This document shows positions 1 through 6,424 of a stretch of DNA of 9,924 bases, piece after piece; position 1 is the stretch's first letter; each line of letters begins with the position of its first letter. This stretch comes from Microcoleaceae cyanobacterium UBA11344 (lineage in GTDB: Bacteria > Cyanobacteriota > Cyanobacteriia > Cyanobacteriales > Microcoleaceae). The position numbers and the translations under genes are program-made. The notes under the pieces were generated by a model. The model was not told where the DNA came from, did not search any database, and saw nothing but the letters and a program-made list of their open reading frames with translations. The stretch spans positions 1 through 9,924 of the forward strand of contig DMYK01000584.1 of NCBI GenBank assembly GCA_003483675.1. The letters run 5' to 3'.

Positions 1-756
1 TTAGCTTATTTGATCAGTGCGATCGCCATTCTCAACCTCTCTCCCCGCCATCAAAAAATCCTCGCCCTTGCCCTATTATTCGGCTACTGGGGCACGTTAA
101 CCCTAGTGCCTTTAGGGGGGGGCTACAGCGTCGGCGAACTCACGCCAGAGGGCTATTTAGGGGGATATGTCGATCGACTAATTCTAGGCAGTCAACACCT
201 CTACAAAGGCGGCCCCTTCGACCCCGAAGGATTGTTGAGCACCTTACCCGCAGTTGTAACAGTCCTCATCGGCTACTTTACAGGAGAATGGCTGCGAGTA
301 CAGCAAATCAAAACCCGCACCAGTATCAACTTAGCAATATGCGGTCTTTGTTGCGTGGTCATCGGCCACTTGTGGGGATTTTCCTTTCCCATCAACAAAC
401 AACTTTGGACAAGTTCTTATGTAGTTTTTACCGCTGGTTGGGCGTTGCTATTACTAGCAGTTTGCTACGAAACAATTGAAGTGCGAGATTGTCAATGGGG
501 GCGGCCCTTTGAAATCATGGGATTGAATGCAATCTTCCTGTTTGTTGCTTCCGGGATTGTCGCCAGAATTCTGTTAAAAACTCATATTGGTAGTGGCAAA
601 AGTGCTCCAAGTACCTACACTTGGATTTACGAAAACTGGTTTTTGCCCTGGGCTGGGCCTCTCAATGGTTCTCTGGCGTTTGCCGTGACTGCGGTATTAT
701 TTTGGTGGTTGATTTTGCATGGAATATATCGCCGTGGTTGGGTGATAAAAATTTGA
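1..756 (+). CDS. Heparan-alpha-glucosaminide N-acetyltransferase-like (NagX/DUF5009-type) membrane protein, 5' partial
   Basis: The frame is open from base 1 and stops at TGA 754-756, so 251 C-terminal residues are visible and the start lies outside the window. An in-frame TTG at 10 is not a credible start, because the protein opens in the middle of a hydrophobic segment. Family (recalled): COG4299 membrane acyltransferases, usually about 370-380 residues, that transfer acetyl groups from acetyl-CoA to a sugar amine across a membrane. Visible signs are a loop with FDPEGLLST (residues about 73-81) followed by a hydrophobic helix, the characteristic SFPINKQLWTSSYVVF stretch (about 128-143), and EIMGLNAIFLF (about 172-182). 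About six or seven membrane segments can be seen. The catalytic His expected in the N-terminal part is not in the window. The actual substrate in cyanobacteria is unknown. The gene ends before two hairpins, so it is probably the last gene of its transcript. Confidence 0.82.
   Translation, partial: LAYLISAIAILNLSPRHQKILALALLFGYWGTLTLVPLGGGYSVGELTPEGYLGGYVDRLILGSQHLYKGGPFDPEGLLSTLPAVVTVLIGYFTGEWLRVQQIKTRTSINLAICGLCCVVIGHLWGFSFPINKQLWTSSYVVFTAGWALLLLAVCYETIEVRDCQWGRPFEIMGLNAIFLFVASGIVARILLKTHIGSGKSAPSTYTWIYENWFLPWAGPLNGSLAFAVTAVLFWWLILHGIYRRGWVIKI
19..26. repeat. HIP1 octamer GCGATCGC (one of at least four copies)
   Basis: GCGATCGC occurs at 19-26, 1471-1478, 3532-3539 and 9016-9023, all inside genes. 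There are also many shorter CGATCG cores, for example 8762-8767 and 8785-8790. HIP1 over-representation is a well-known signature of many cyanobacterial genomes, so these copies support the taxonomic call. No gene-specific role is implied. Confidence 0.9.
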
Positions 757-774
757 GGAAAAAAACAGAATACC

Positions 775-809
775 TAGAACCCCGACTTCTTAAAGCAGTC
801 GGGGTTCTA
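775..809. repeat. Perfect 13-bp hairpin (CCCCGACT-type palindromic repeat), possible terminator
   Basis: The arms 775-787 and 797-809 (TAGAACCCCGACT and its exact complement) flank a 9-nt loop. The stem starts 18 nt after the stop of the membrane acyltransferase gene. No T-run follows on either strand. I recall the CCCCGACTTCTT...GTCGGGG core as a hairpin scattered through many cyanobacterial intergenic regions. It is therefore best read as a dispersed palindromic repeat that may also stabilise or end the upstream transcript. Confidence 0.7.
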
Positions 810-820
810 AGATCTAGTGG

Positions 821-842
821 GGCTTGACATCTCAAGCCTTTT
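821..842 (+). terminator. Candidate Rho-independent terminator
   Basis: GGCTTGA (821-827) and TCAAGCC (832-838) form a perfect 7-bp stem with a CATC loop, extendable by two G-T pairs. TTTT follows at 839-842. It lies 65 nt downstream of the acyltransferase stop and ahead of the next gene. The stem is short and the T-run minimal, so confidence is moderate. Confidence 0.5.
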
Positions 843-861
843 GCGGTTAATGTATTTATTA

Positions 862-955
862 CAAGACTTACGCACCCAAGGGCGGTGTTGCAAAGGTTTG
901 AGATTCTTCGCAACACTTGCGAATGACAGAATTACGTTGAAATGCGTAAGTCCTG
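862..955. mobile_element. MITE-like element A (94 bp)
   Basis: Terminal inverted repeats are CAAGACTTACGCA (862-874) and TGCGTAAGTCCTG (943-955), 13 bp with one mismatch. The direct repeat TATTA flanks the element on both sides (857-861 and 956-960) and could be a 5-bp target-site duplication. A second inverted repeat lies inside (GTGTTGC 885-891, GCAACAC 910-916). There is no coding capacity, so it would need a transposase supplied in trans. It lies in the leader of the PARG-like gene, with its right end 41 nt before the chosen start. It shares its ends with element B at 2217-2383. Confidence 0.65.
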
Positions 956-986
956 TATTAATTAAAAAGTGTTTTAATTTGGGAAT

Positions 987-990
987 GGAG
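987..990 (+). promoter_or_regulatory. Shine-Dalgarno GGAG deciding the start at 997
   Basis: GGAG at 987-990 followed by AAAGCC puts a good Shine-Dalgarno 6 nt before ATG 997. This favours ATG 997 over ATG 985, which overlaps the motif, and over the upstream in-frame GTG 817. Confidence 0.55.
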
Positions 991-996
991 AAAGCC

Positions 997-2007
997 ATGA
1001 ATGACTTCTTAGATAGCTTGATCTGTCGGCAGACCTTTGATACGCAGGATTTGATTAATGATCATCCACCCAAATTTTACAACGGTAATAAGCAGCTCGT
1101 TTATGATATTTGTTGTCCACCTGGATGCACTCATCGGGGTCAATTAGCCTTTTCCCGATGGTACGCAATGGTGCTTCCAGAATATCTTTCTTCTCTTGAA
1201 CATCAGACCGATATTTCTGAGCGAAAGGGATACTTTGAGTACGAGCCATCCGAAGATAGCACTCAGATGGAATGGTATCTCAATTTCGCTCATTACGATC
1301 TTTTTTGTGCTTATGGTGGTTCCCTATTTGCCCAAGACGAAATGCAGGTAGCTGAACATCCAGCACTCAGTTCATTGCGAGAAGCTTTACTAGATTCCAA
1401 CATTAAGCCATTCACAGTGGAGAGTCAACAACCCACCCCAATTCTGATTCGTGGGGTTGAACGCAGATGTGCGATCGCTACGGATAAGAATCCAGCACAG
1501 GGGCGACCTTTTGGTCTTTACGGTAACAACTTTGGACGGGCTACATCTGATGCTATCAAACAAGCGACAAAACCTCTGAACCCGCCTACAATCACAAACA
1601 TTATTGCGATGGAAGCTCCAGCCGGTGGTCAGGGTTATTATAGTATGGCAGAAATTGAATACATCCTTAAAACAACGTTCACTGGATTTTCAGCAGCACG
1701 AATTGAGTCACAGTTAGAGTTGCCTCAAGCACCAAGTTTGATGATTCATACAGGGTTTTGGGGATGCGGAGCTTACGGTGGTAATCGTGTGCTGATGGCT
1801 CTTTTGCAACTTCTGTCCGCTCGTCTTAGTCAAGTGAATTGTCTGGTATTTCATACGAGTGATGCTATGGGTAGTGAAGCTCTGGCAACGGCTCAACAAA
1901 TACTCGATCGGGATTTAGTACCTGATGATTCACCCGTTAAAGTTTCAGCTTTGATAGAAAAGATTCATGGGATGGAATTCCAGTGGGGATTTAGCGATGG
2001 AAACTAA
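997..2007 (+). CDS. Poly(ADP-ribose) glycohydrolase (PARG)-like protein, divergent catalytic loop
   Basis: 336 residues from ATG 997, chosen for its GGAG; the frame runs open back to GTG 817, but only by reading through MITE-like element A. The C-terminal half follows the canonical PARG layout as I recall it. NIIAMEAP (201-208) matches the beta-strand before the helical segment, LKTTFTGF (224-231) the KAF/GF stretch, and HTGFWGCGAYGG (251-262) the hallmark TGNWGCGAFGG, followed by a VLMALLQLLSA helix and a CLVFHTSD strand (282-289). Further upstream, LNFAHYDLFCAYGGSLFAQDE (95-115) aligns without gaps to the region holding GGG and QEE. Here QEE is Q113-D114-E115, so the catalytic second Glu is kept, but GGG becomes F-C-A. 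PARGs hydrolyse ribose-ribose bonds of poly(ADP-ribose) through a macrodomain. No signal peptide or membrane segment is seen, so it should be cytosolic. No ADP-ribosyltransferase lies next to it. The fold assignment is fairly firm; enzymatic activity is uncertain. Confidence 0.72.
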   Translation: MNDFLDSLICRQTFDTQDLINDHPPKFYNGNKQLVYDICCPPGCTHRGQLAFSRWYAMVLPEYLSSLEHQTDISERKGYFEYEPSEDSTQMEWYLNFAHYDLFCAYGGSLFAQDEMQVAEHPALSSLREALLDSNIKPFTVESQQPTPILIRGVERRCAIATDKNPAQGRPFGLYGNNFGRATSDAIKQATKPLNPPTITNIIAMEAPAGGQGYYSMAEIEYILKTTFTGFSAARIESQLELPQAPSLMIHTGFWGCGAYGGNRVLMALLQLLSARLSQVNCLVFHTSDAMGSEALATAQQILDRDLVPDDSPVKVSALIEKIHGMEFQWGFSDGN

Positions 2008-2129
2008 GAGGCTATTCGGGACAACACTTTTGATTAAAGATGAATAATTCCCACTTGGCGGTGGCTATAGCTGGCGATCGAGCTGAAGCGGGCGAAGTTT
2101 CTTTGGGCCATCATAAATGGGGTAAATGA
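1997..2129 (+). other. Two tiny ORFs after the PARG-like gene, possible remnant of a coupled gene
   Basis: ATG 1997 overlaps the end of the PARG-like gene by 11 nt, is preceded by GGGGAT, and encodes 16 residues to TAA 2045-2047. A second ORF from ATG 2040 to TGA 2129 encodes 29 residues including LAVAIAGDRAEAGEVSLGHH. I do not recognise either. The overlap and the protein-like composition suggest a decayed downstream partner, but ORFs this short also arise by chance. Confidence 0.15.
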
Positions 2130-2183
2130 CCCAGATTTTGTATAACCTGTAAGTGGTTGGCAAGTAATGAATAACAAAACTTG

Positions 2184-2198
2184 ACCATCAAAGATGGT
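2184..2198 (+). terminator. Weak hairpin, possible terminator
   Basis: ACCATC (2184-2189) and GATGGT (2193-2198) pair perfectly over an AAA loop, with TTTG after it. The stem is only 6 bp and the T-run is poor, and it lies 177 nt past the PARG-like stop. It is the only terminator-like structure before element B. Confidence 0.25.
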
Positions 2199-2216
2199 TT
2201 GTCTATCATACATTTA

Positions 2217-2383
2217 TAGGACTTACCCAAAAACAAGGTACTAGACCTCTCCCATAATTATTGTGGAACAGGCATCCTGCCTGTTCTTGACAGTCTTTTT
2301 AGGAGATGTCTATTTCTGTGAGTACGAGCCAAGCGTTGTAATCGAAACAGTTTTGTTTTTAACCTGAGCATGGGTAATTCCTA
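2217..2383. mobile_element. MITE-like element B (167 bp)
   Basis: The terminal inverted repeats TAGGACTTACCCA (2217-2229) and TGGGTAATTCCTA (2371-2383) are 13 bp with one mismatch. Perfect 5-bp direct repeats ATTTA flank the element (2212-2216 and 2384-2388), as expected of a target-site duplication. It has no coding capacity. Its ends match element A at 862-955 (consensus YARGACTTACSCA). Inside is the perfect hairpin at 2266-2286. Confidence 0.65.
2266..2286. repeat. Perfect 9-bp hairpin within element B
   Basis: GAACAGGCA (2266-2274) and TGCCTGTTC (2278-2286) pair over a TCC loop. I recall the core GGAACAGGCATCCTGCCTGTTC-like palindromes as recurrent in cyanobacterial intergenic DNA. Here it is nested inside the larger inverted-repeat element, so it is either a structural part of that element or a later insertion into it. 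Confidence 0.6.
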
Positions 2384-2476
2384 ATTTACTTAGTTAACTC
2401 TGCTACAAACTGGTTAAGAAATAGACCGTACATAGATAGCGAATCTCTGCTGTATTCAGGGTATGAAATGTGTAGA

Positions 2477-2504
2477 TTGTTTGAAGTCGGTGGCAAATTA
2501 TACT
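2477..2504 (+). promoter_or_regulatory. Candidate sigma70-type promoter for the cyclase gene
   Basis: TTGTTT (2477-2482) and TATACT (2499-2504) are separated by 16 nt. Transcription would begin around 2511, giving a leader of about 16 nt before ATG 2527. This is a consensus match only, in AT-rich DNA. Confidence 0.3.
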
Positions 2505-2526
2505 ATTACTCTCTGTGTTTGCAATT

Positions 2527-4584
2527 ATGCCTACTTTTGTTGAAAATATTGCCAGTTTCTTACCGATTCGTGTCTTAAATTGTTTTGCTGCAGACCCTAC
2601 TCCTCTTGCCGATCCGGCTAGTAGCTCTTTTGAGGCGGCAGTGTTGTTTGTTGATATCTCTGGTTTTACTGCTCTTACTGAACGTCTTGCTCAAAAAGGT
2701 TCTATTGGAGTTGAAGAATTAACGACTCATTTAAATGCTTATTTTGGTCAATTAATTGAATTAATAATAGCACATAAAGGGGATATTGTCAAATTTGCTG
2801 GAGACGCTATGTTGGCGATTTGGCCGGCGGAAAGTTTGTCTTTAGATCTAGCGACTTATTGTGCGGCGCAATGTGCTTTGGCGATTTTAAATGATTTGGG
2901 TGAATATCAAGCGGCAAATGCCCAGTTGCAATTACATATTGGTATTGGGGCGGGTGAGTTAAAAGAGTTTTACATCGGTGGAATGAATGGTCGATGGGAG
3001 TATTTTGTGGCGGGGGAACCTATTGCTCAAGTGGCGCTTGCAGAAACCGCTGCTGGTATCGGTGAAGTTTGTTTGTCTCTGACGGCTTGGGAGTTGATTA
3101 AAGACCAGTTTGTGGGAACATTATTAGCTTCAAATGTGGTGCGGTTGGAGGGATTTAATCTTTTAACTTGTGTGGCGGATCGAAGGTTGTTAAATATAGG
3201 TGAATCGGCTCCGATCGCGATTTATGATCAGATGCAAGAACGACTGGAAAGATATGTAAGCTTGGGGGTTTTGCAGCGTTTAAAAGTCGGTCAAACTGAT
3301 TGGTTAGGCGATTTGCGGCGCGTGAGTGTGATGTTTTTAAATTTGCCGGGGATGGATTATGATGCTGAGGGGAGTTTAGATTTTATTTCAACTATAATTA
3401 ATGCAATTCAAAATATTTTACAAGTTTATGAGGGGATTTTAAATAAATTTTTGGTGGATGATAAAGGTAGTACATTGGTGATTGGTTTTGGTTTGCCGCC
3501 GTTTTCCCATGAGGATGATTCGGTGCGTTGTGCGATCGCGGGAATGGCCTTATTGGAAAAGTTAAGAAGTTTAGGATTGCAACCGAAGATCGGGATCGCG
3601 ACGGGTACTTGTTACAGCGGTGTAATTGGCAGCGAGCAACGTCGAGAATATACGATTATCGGGGCGGTTGTGAATTTAGCAGCGCGATTGATGCAGGCGG
3701 CGCAGGACGGAATTTTGTGTGATGAGCGGACGTTTGAATTCGCCAAATCAAGAATACAGTTTGAATCGTTAACTCCGATAAAACTTCAAGGCATAAAAGA
3801 TGCCGTTCAGGTATTTTCTCCCCTTGGGGAGGTGCGTCAAGATTTGCCTTGGTGGATGGCAGGAAAAACGGCAAAGTCGATGGTGGGGCGGGAAAAAGAA
3901 CGGTTATTGTTAAGGCATAAATTAGAGCTGTTGAAAGCGGGTGTTTCTGGGGTGGTTGTGATTTGTGGAGATGCGGGAATTGGCAAGTCTTGTTTGATAG
4001 AAAATTTGCTTTTGCAGGCGCAAGAATTTGGGGTGGGAATTTTGGTTGGTGCAGGGAATGCGAACGCTCAATCGAAGCCTTATCATGCTTGGAACACGGT
4101 ATTTAGTCACTTGTGGGATTTGTCTTTTTTACCCGATTTAGATGCGAAAAAACGTCAGGTTTTAGATTTATTGGAGGATGAACCGGAATGGTTGGAAAAG
4201 GCGGCGCTTTTCAATGAAGTTTTGGGTTTAGATTTCCCAGATACGGAGGTGTCGGCTGGGTTGGTGGGGCCACAACGGGCGGAAGCGACGCGGGATTTGT
4301 TGGTGCAATTGTTGCAGAATTCGGTGAATCGCTCTCCTAAGTTACTCGTTTTCGAGGATGCTCATTGGCCGGATTCGTCAAGTCGGGCGCTGATCTTGGC
4401 GGTGGCGCAGAAGGTGAAGCGGTTGTTATTGGCGATCGGGACAAGGCTGATGGGTGAGTCGGTGCCGGAGGAATATGATCGAATGCTGAGGATAGAAGGG
4501 GTAGAACAGTTGCATTTGGAAGCAATGCCGGCCAGATACTTTAGATTTGCTTTGTCGGCGTTTGAGGGTAAAGAGTTTACCTGA
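2527..4584 (+). CDS. Cyclase C1/C2 plus N-terminal ATPase fragment of the frameshifted gene
   Basis: Start ATG 2527 (MPTFVENIASF); GTG 2515 is in frame but adds only four residues, and neither has a clear Shine-Dalgarno. C1 (about 37-220) has both metal-binding Asp residues, D43 in FVDISGFT and D93 in KFAGDAML. C2 (about 264-435) lacks the first Asp (FLNLPG) but carries K313 in DDKGS and T376 in EYTIIG, which are ATP-selecting residues, plus N383 and R387 in VNLAARLM, the transition-state pair. One composite adenylate-cyclase site is therefore complete. The ATPase follows with Walker A GDAGIGKS (481-488) and Walker B LLVFEDAHW (606-614). The family frame ends near 4533; the last 17 or so residues to stop 4582-4584 are out-of-frame nonsense. 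By itself this fragment could still be an active cyclase without its C-terminal control region. Confidence 0.8.
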   Translation: MPTFVENIASFLPIRVLNCFAADPTPLADPASSSFEAAVLFVDISGFTALTERLAQKGSIGVEELTTHLNAYFGQLIELIIAHKGDIVKFAGDAMLAIWPAESLSLDLATYCAAQCALAILNDLGEYQAANAQLQLHIGIGAGELKEFYIGGMNGRWEYFVAGEPIAQVALAETAAGIGEVCLSLTAWELIKDQFVGTLLASNVVRLEGFNLLTCVADRRLLNIGESAPIAIYDQMQERLERYVSLGVLQRLKVGQTDWLGDLRRVSVMFLNLPGMDYDAEGSLDFISTIINAIQNILQVYEGILNKFLVDDKGSTLVIGFGLPPFSHEDDSVRCAIAGMALLEKLRSLGLQPKIGIATGTCYSGVIGSEQRREYTIIGAVVNLAARLMQAAQDGILCDERTFEFAKSRIQFESLTPIKLQGIKDAVQVFSPLGEVRQDLPWWMAGKTAKSMVGREKERLLLRHKLELLKAGVSGVVVICGDAGIGKSCLIENLLLQAQEFGVGILVGAGNANAQSKPYHAWNTVFSHLWDLSFLPDLDAKKRQVLDLLEDEPEWLEKAALFNEVLGLDFPDTEVSAGLVGPQRAEATRDLLVQLLQNSVNRSPKLLVFEDAHWPDSSSRALILAVAQKVKRLLLAIGTRLMGESVPEEYDRMLRIEGVEQLHLEAMPARYFRFALSAFEGKEFT

Positions 4585-4969
4585 CTCGATGGCGGAGTTG
4601 ATTGAGAAAAAGGCGGAGGGAAATCCGTTTTTTAGTGAGGAATTGGCTTATGGTTTGCGCGAGGCGGGGGTGATAGAAATTCATAATGGGGAGTGTCGAA
4701 TTGCTGCGGGGGTTGGTAATTTGAACGAGCTAAATTTTCCGGCTACGGTGCAGGGGGTGATTGCTTCGCGGATCGATCGGCTTTCTTCTAGCGAGCAGCT
4801 TACATTGAAAGTGGCGAGTGCGATCGGTCGGTCCTTTGGATTTCAGTTGTTGCGAGATATTCATCCGATCGAGGATGATCAGCCTGAGTTGCTTAATTAT
4901 TTGATCAAGTTACAGCGGTCGATCTTACCCAATGGAGACACCAGAGCCGGACTTGGGGTATATGTTTAA
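4535..4969 (+). CDS. ATPase lid fragment of the frameshifted cyclase gene (middle piece)
   Basis: This frame, with no natural start of its own, carries DTLDLLCRRL, then KAEGNPFFSEELAYGLREAG and FPATVQGVIASRIDRLSS, the typical C-terminal part of the NTPase module in cyclase/ATPase proteins, and GRSFGF. The homologous stretch ends near LNYLIKLQRSILP at 4930, after which this frame runs out of register to TAA 4967-4969. The only early start codon is TTG 4547, which is not convincing. It is best treated as an internal piece of one broken gene. Confidence 0.7.
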   Translation, partial: DTLDLLCRRLRVKSLPDSMAELIEKKAEGNPFFSEELAYGLREAGVIEIHNGECRIAAGVGNLNELNFPATVQGVIASRIDRLSSSEQLTLKVASAIGRSFGFQLLRDIHPIEDDQPELLNYLIKLQRSILPNGDTRAGLGVYV

Positions 4970-6407
4970 ACATATTATTACTCAGGAAGTAGCTTATAGT
5001 TTGATGTTGTATTCCCAGCGCCGGCAAATTCATGAAAGTTTGGCGTTGTGGTATGAAAGAAGTTATGAGGAGTTGTCGGGGTTTTATACGATTTTGGCGC
5101 ATCATTGGAGTCAGGACCTGGTTGCAGAAAAGGCGATTTTTTATTTAGAAAAGGCGGGGTATCAGGCGGTGCGGGCACACGCTTTGCGGGAGGCGATTAA
5201 GCTGTTTTCGGAGGCGTTGGAGTGGTTGGAAACTTTGCCGGATACGGTGGAGAGAAAAGAGCAAGAGTTGCGTTTGCAAATTGCTTTGGGTGCGCCGTTA
5301 ATGGCGATTAAAGGTTATGGTGCTGTTGAAGTCAAAAAAACCTACGATCGAGCCAGAGAACTTTGTCAAGAAGTTGGACCATCACAACTATTTTCCATTT
5401 TTACAGGCTGGGCTTCTTCTTATTTTACTCAATCTGATTTTTCAGCTTCTCTGGAATTTTGCAAGCAACTTGAAGCTTTAGCTCAAAGTACACAAGATCG
5501 GCGAATGTTGCCAACGGTTTGTCATTTATCCGCTTGTAATTTATTCCATTTGGGTGAGTTTAATCAAGCGCGAAATTACACAGAGTTGGCAATAGAAACT
5601 TATCAGCCAGAAAACCATGAGTTTTATATCGCTAACTACGGGCAAGATCCGGCAATGGCTTGTTTTTTGTTTGACAGTCTAGCTAACTGGTTGTTGGGTT
5701 ACCCAGATGTTGCTATCCAGCAGAGTGAACAAATGCTTGCCCTAGCGCAAAAATTATCACATCCGTTTAGCTTAGCTTTTGCTTTTAACTGTAAAGCTTG
5801 GTTTGCTTTATACAGTAAACAAGTTACAAACGCTTTACAACAAGCCGATGCTTTAATGGCTGTGGCGGTTGAAAATGAGTTGCCTTTTTTTATCATGCTA
5901 TCGAATTTGATTCGGGCTTGGGTTGCAATCCAACTCGATCAGCCAGAATCAGCAATTAATCAAATTGAAGAAACTTTAAAAATGTGGAAGTCCGTCGGAG
6001 CAGTTTTAGCGAGGCACTGTCATTTAACTTTCCTGGCAGAAGGCTATGCTAAAGCCGGAAAACCGGCAGTTGCCTTAGAAATTTTGACTGAGTGCGTTGA
6101 TGAAATAGAACGGACAAAAGAGTGTTTCTGGGAAGCAGAAGTTTATCGCCTAAAGGGGGAGTTTTTGTTAGATTTAAACCTAGTGGAAGAGGCGGAAGAA
6201 AATTATTTAAAAAGTCTCGATGTGGCACGCCGGCAACAGGCAAAGTCTTTAGAATTACGCTCCACTGTTTCTTTGTGTCGCTTGTGGCAGCAGGGGAAAA
6301 CTCTTGAAGCCCAAGCATTGCTGAGTGAGATTTATGGCTGGTTTACGCAAGGGTTTGATCTGCCAGATTTAATCGCGGCGCAACAATTGCTTGAGGAACT
6401 TTATTAA
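4932..6407 (+). CDS. TPR-type C-terminal fragment of the frameshifted cyclase gene
   Basis: 491 residues from ATG 4932, overlapping the middle frame by 38 nt. It opens with ETPEPDLGYMFKHIITQE, the standard sequence linking the ATPase module to the TPR region in this family, which shows it is a continuation and not an independent gene. The rest is all-helical with TPR-like repeats, for example around residues 75-100, 150-200 and 260-330, including AIFYLEKAGYQAV and EAIKLFSEALEWL. The region normally serves protein contacts or regulation. No Shine-Dalgarno precedes ATG 4932. G-over-C excess on this strand drops sharply near 5330 inside the fragment. Confidence 0.75.
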   Translation: METPEPDLGYMFKHIITQEVAYSLMLYSQRRQIHESLALWYERSYEELSGFYTILAHHWSQDLVAEKAIFYLEKAGYQAVRAHALREAIKLFSEALEWLETLPDTVERKEQELRLQIALGAPLMAIKGYGAVEVKKTYDRARELCQEVGPSQLFSIFTGWASSYFTQSDFSASLEFCKQLEALAQSTQDRRMLPTVCHLSACNLFHLGEFNQARNYTELAIETYQPENHEFYIANYGQDPAMACFLFDSLANWLLGYPDVAIQQSEQMLALAQKLSHPFSLAFAFNCKAWFALYSKQVTNALQQADALMAVAVENELPFFIMLSNLIRAWVAIQLDQPESAINQIEETLKMWKSVGAVLARHCHLTFLAEGYAKAGKPAVALEILTECVDEIERTKECFWEAEVYRLKGEFLLDLNLVEEAEENYLKSLDVARRQQAKSLELRSTVSLCRLWQQGKTLEAQALLSEIYGWFTQGFDLPDLIAAQQLLEELY

Positions 6408-6424
6408 AAAAAATGGCAGAAAAA

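Larger units (their letters stand above)
2008..2514. other. Long intergenic spacer with MITE-like element B
   Basis: This 507-bp stretch has no convincing gene. It holds the two tiny ORFs near 2000-2129, an imperfect hairpin (TGGGCCAT 2104-2111, ATGACCCA 2126-2133), a small hairpin at 2184-2198, element B at 2217-2383, and a promoter-like pair just before the cyclase gene. The stretches 2134-2183 and 2389-2476 show nothing I can name. Confidence 0.6.
2527..6407 (+). pseudogene. Soluble-adenylyl-cyclase-like gene (C1-C2-ATPase-TPR), split by two frameshifts
   Basis: Three consecutive reading frames join into one conventional protein of about 1,292 residues: 2527-4533, then 4535-4930, then 4932-6404, stop 6405-6407. 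The order is two class III cyclase domains, an AAA/NTPase module, and a long helical TPR-type region, the architecture of mammalian soluble adenylyl cyclase and many cyanobacterial homologues. Each junction is cured by dropping one base (near A4534 and A4931) or by restoring two. Sequence homologous to the family continues on both sides of each junction. No other stop interrupts the remaining 1.5 kb, so the lesions are recent or are sequencing errors. An intact protein would make cAMP in the cytosol. As read, only separate fragments could be made. Confidence 0.75.

Noticed and set aside
817..996. Upstream GTG 817 as the start of the PARG-like gene
   Set aside because: It would force translation through MITE-like element A, and ATG 997 has a good GGAG at the right spacing.
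662..998. Minus-strand open frames at 662-916 and 807-998
   Set aside because: They lie opposite the end of a real gene and across hairpins and element A, with no recognisable protein sequence.
857..2388. A classical composite transposon carrying the PARG-like gene
   Set aside because: The two elements have their own different flanking direct repeats, differ internally and encode no transposase, which fits separate insertions better.
4520..4940. Programmed ribosomal frameshifting at the cyclase junctions
   Set aside because: I see no slippery heptamer, and two same-direction shifts in one gene are more simply mutations or sequence errors.
6122..6318. Open frames overlapping the TPR region on both strands
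   Set aside because: They are shadows of the strongly coding TPR frame and resemble no protein I know.
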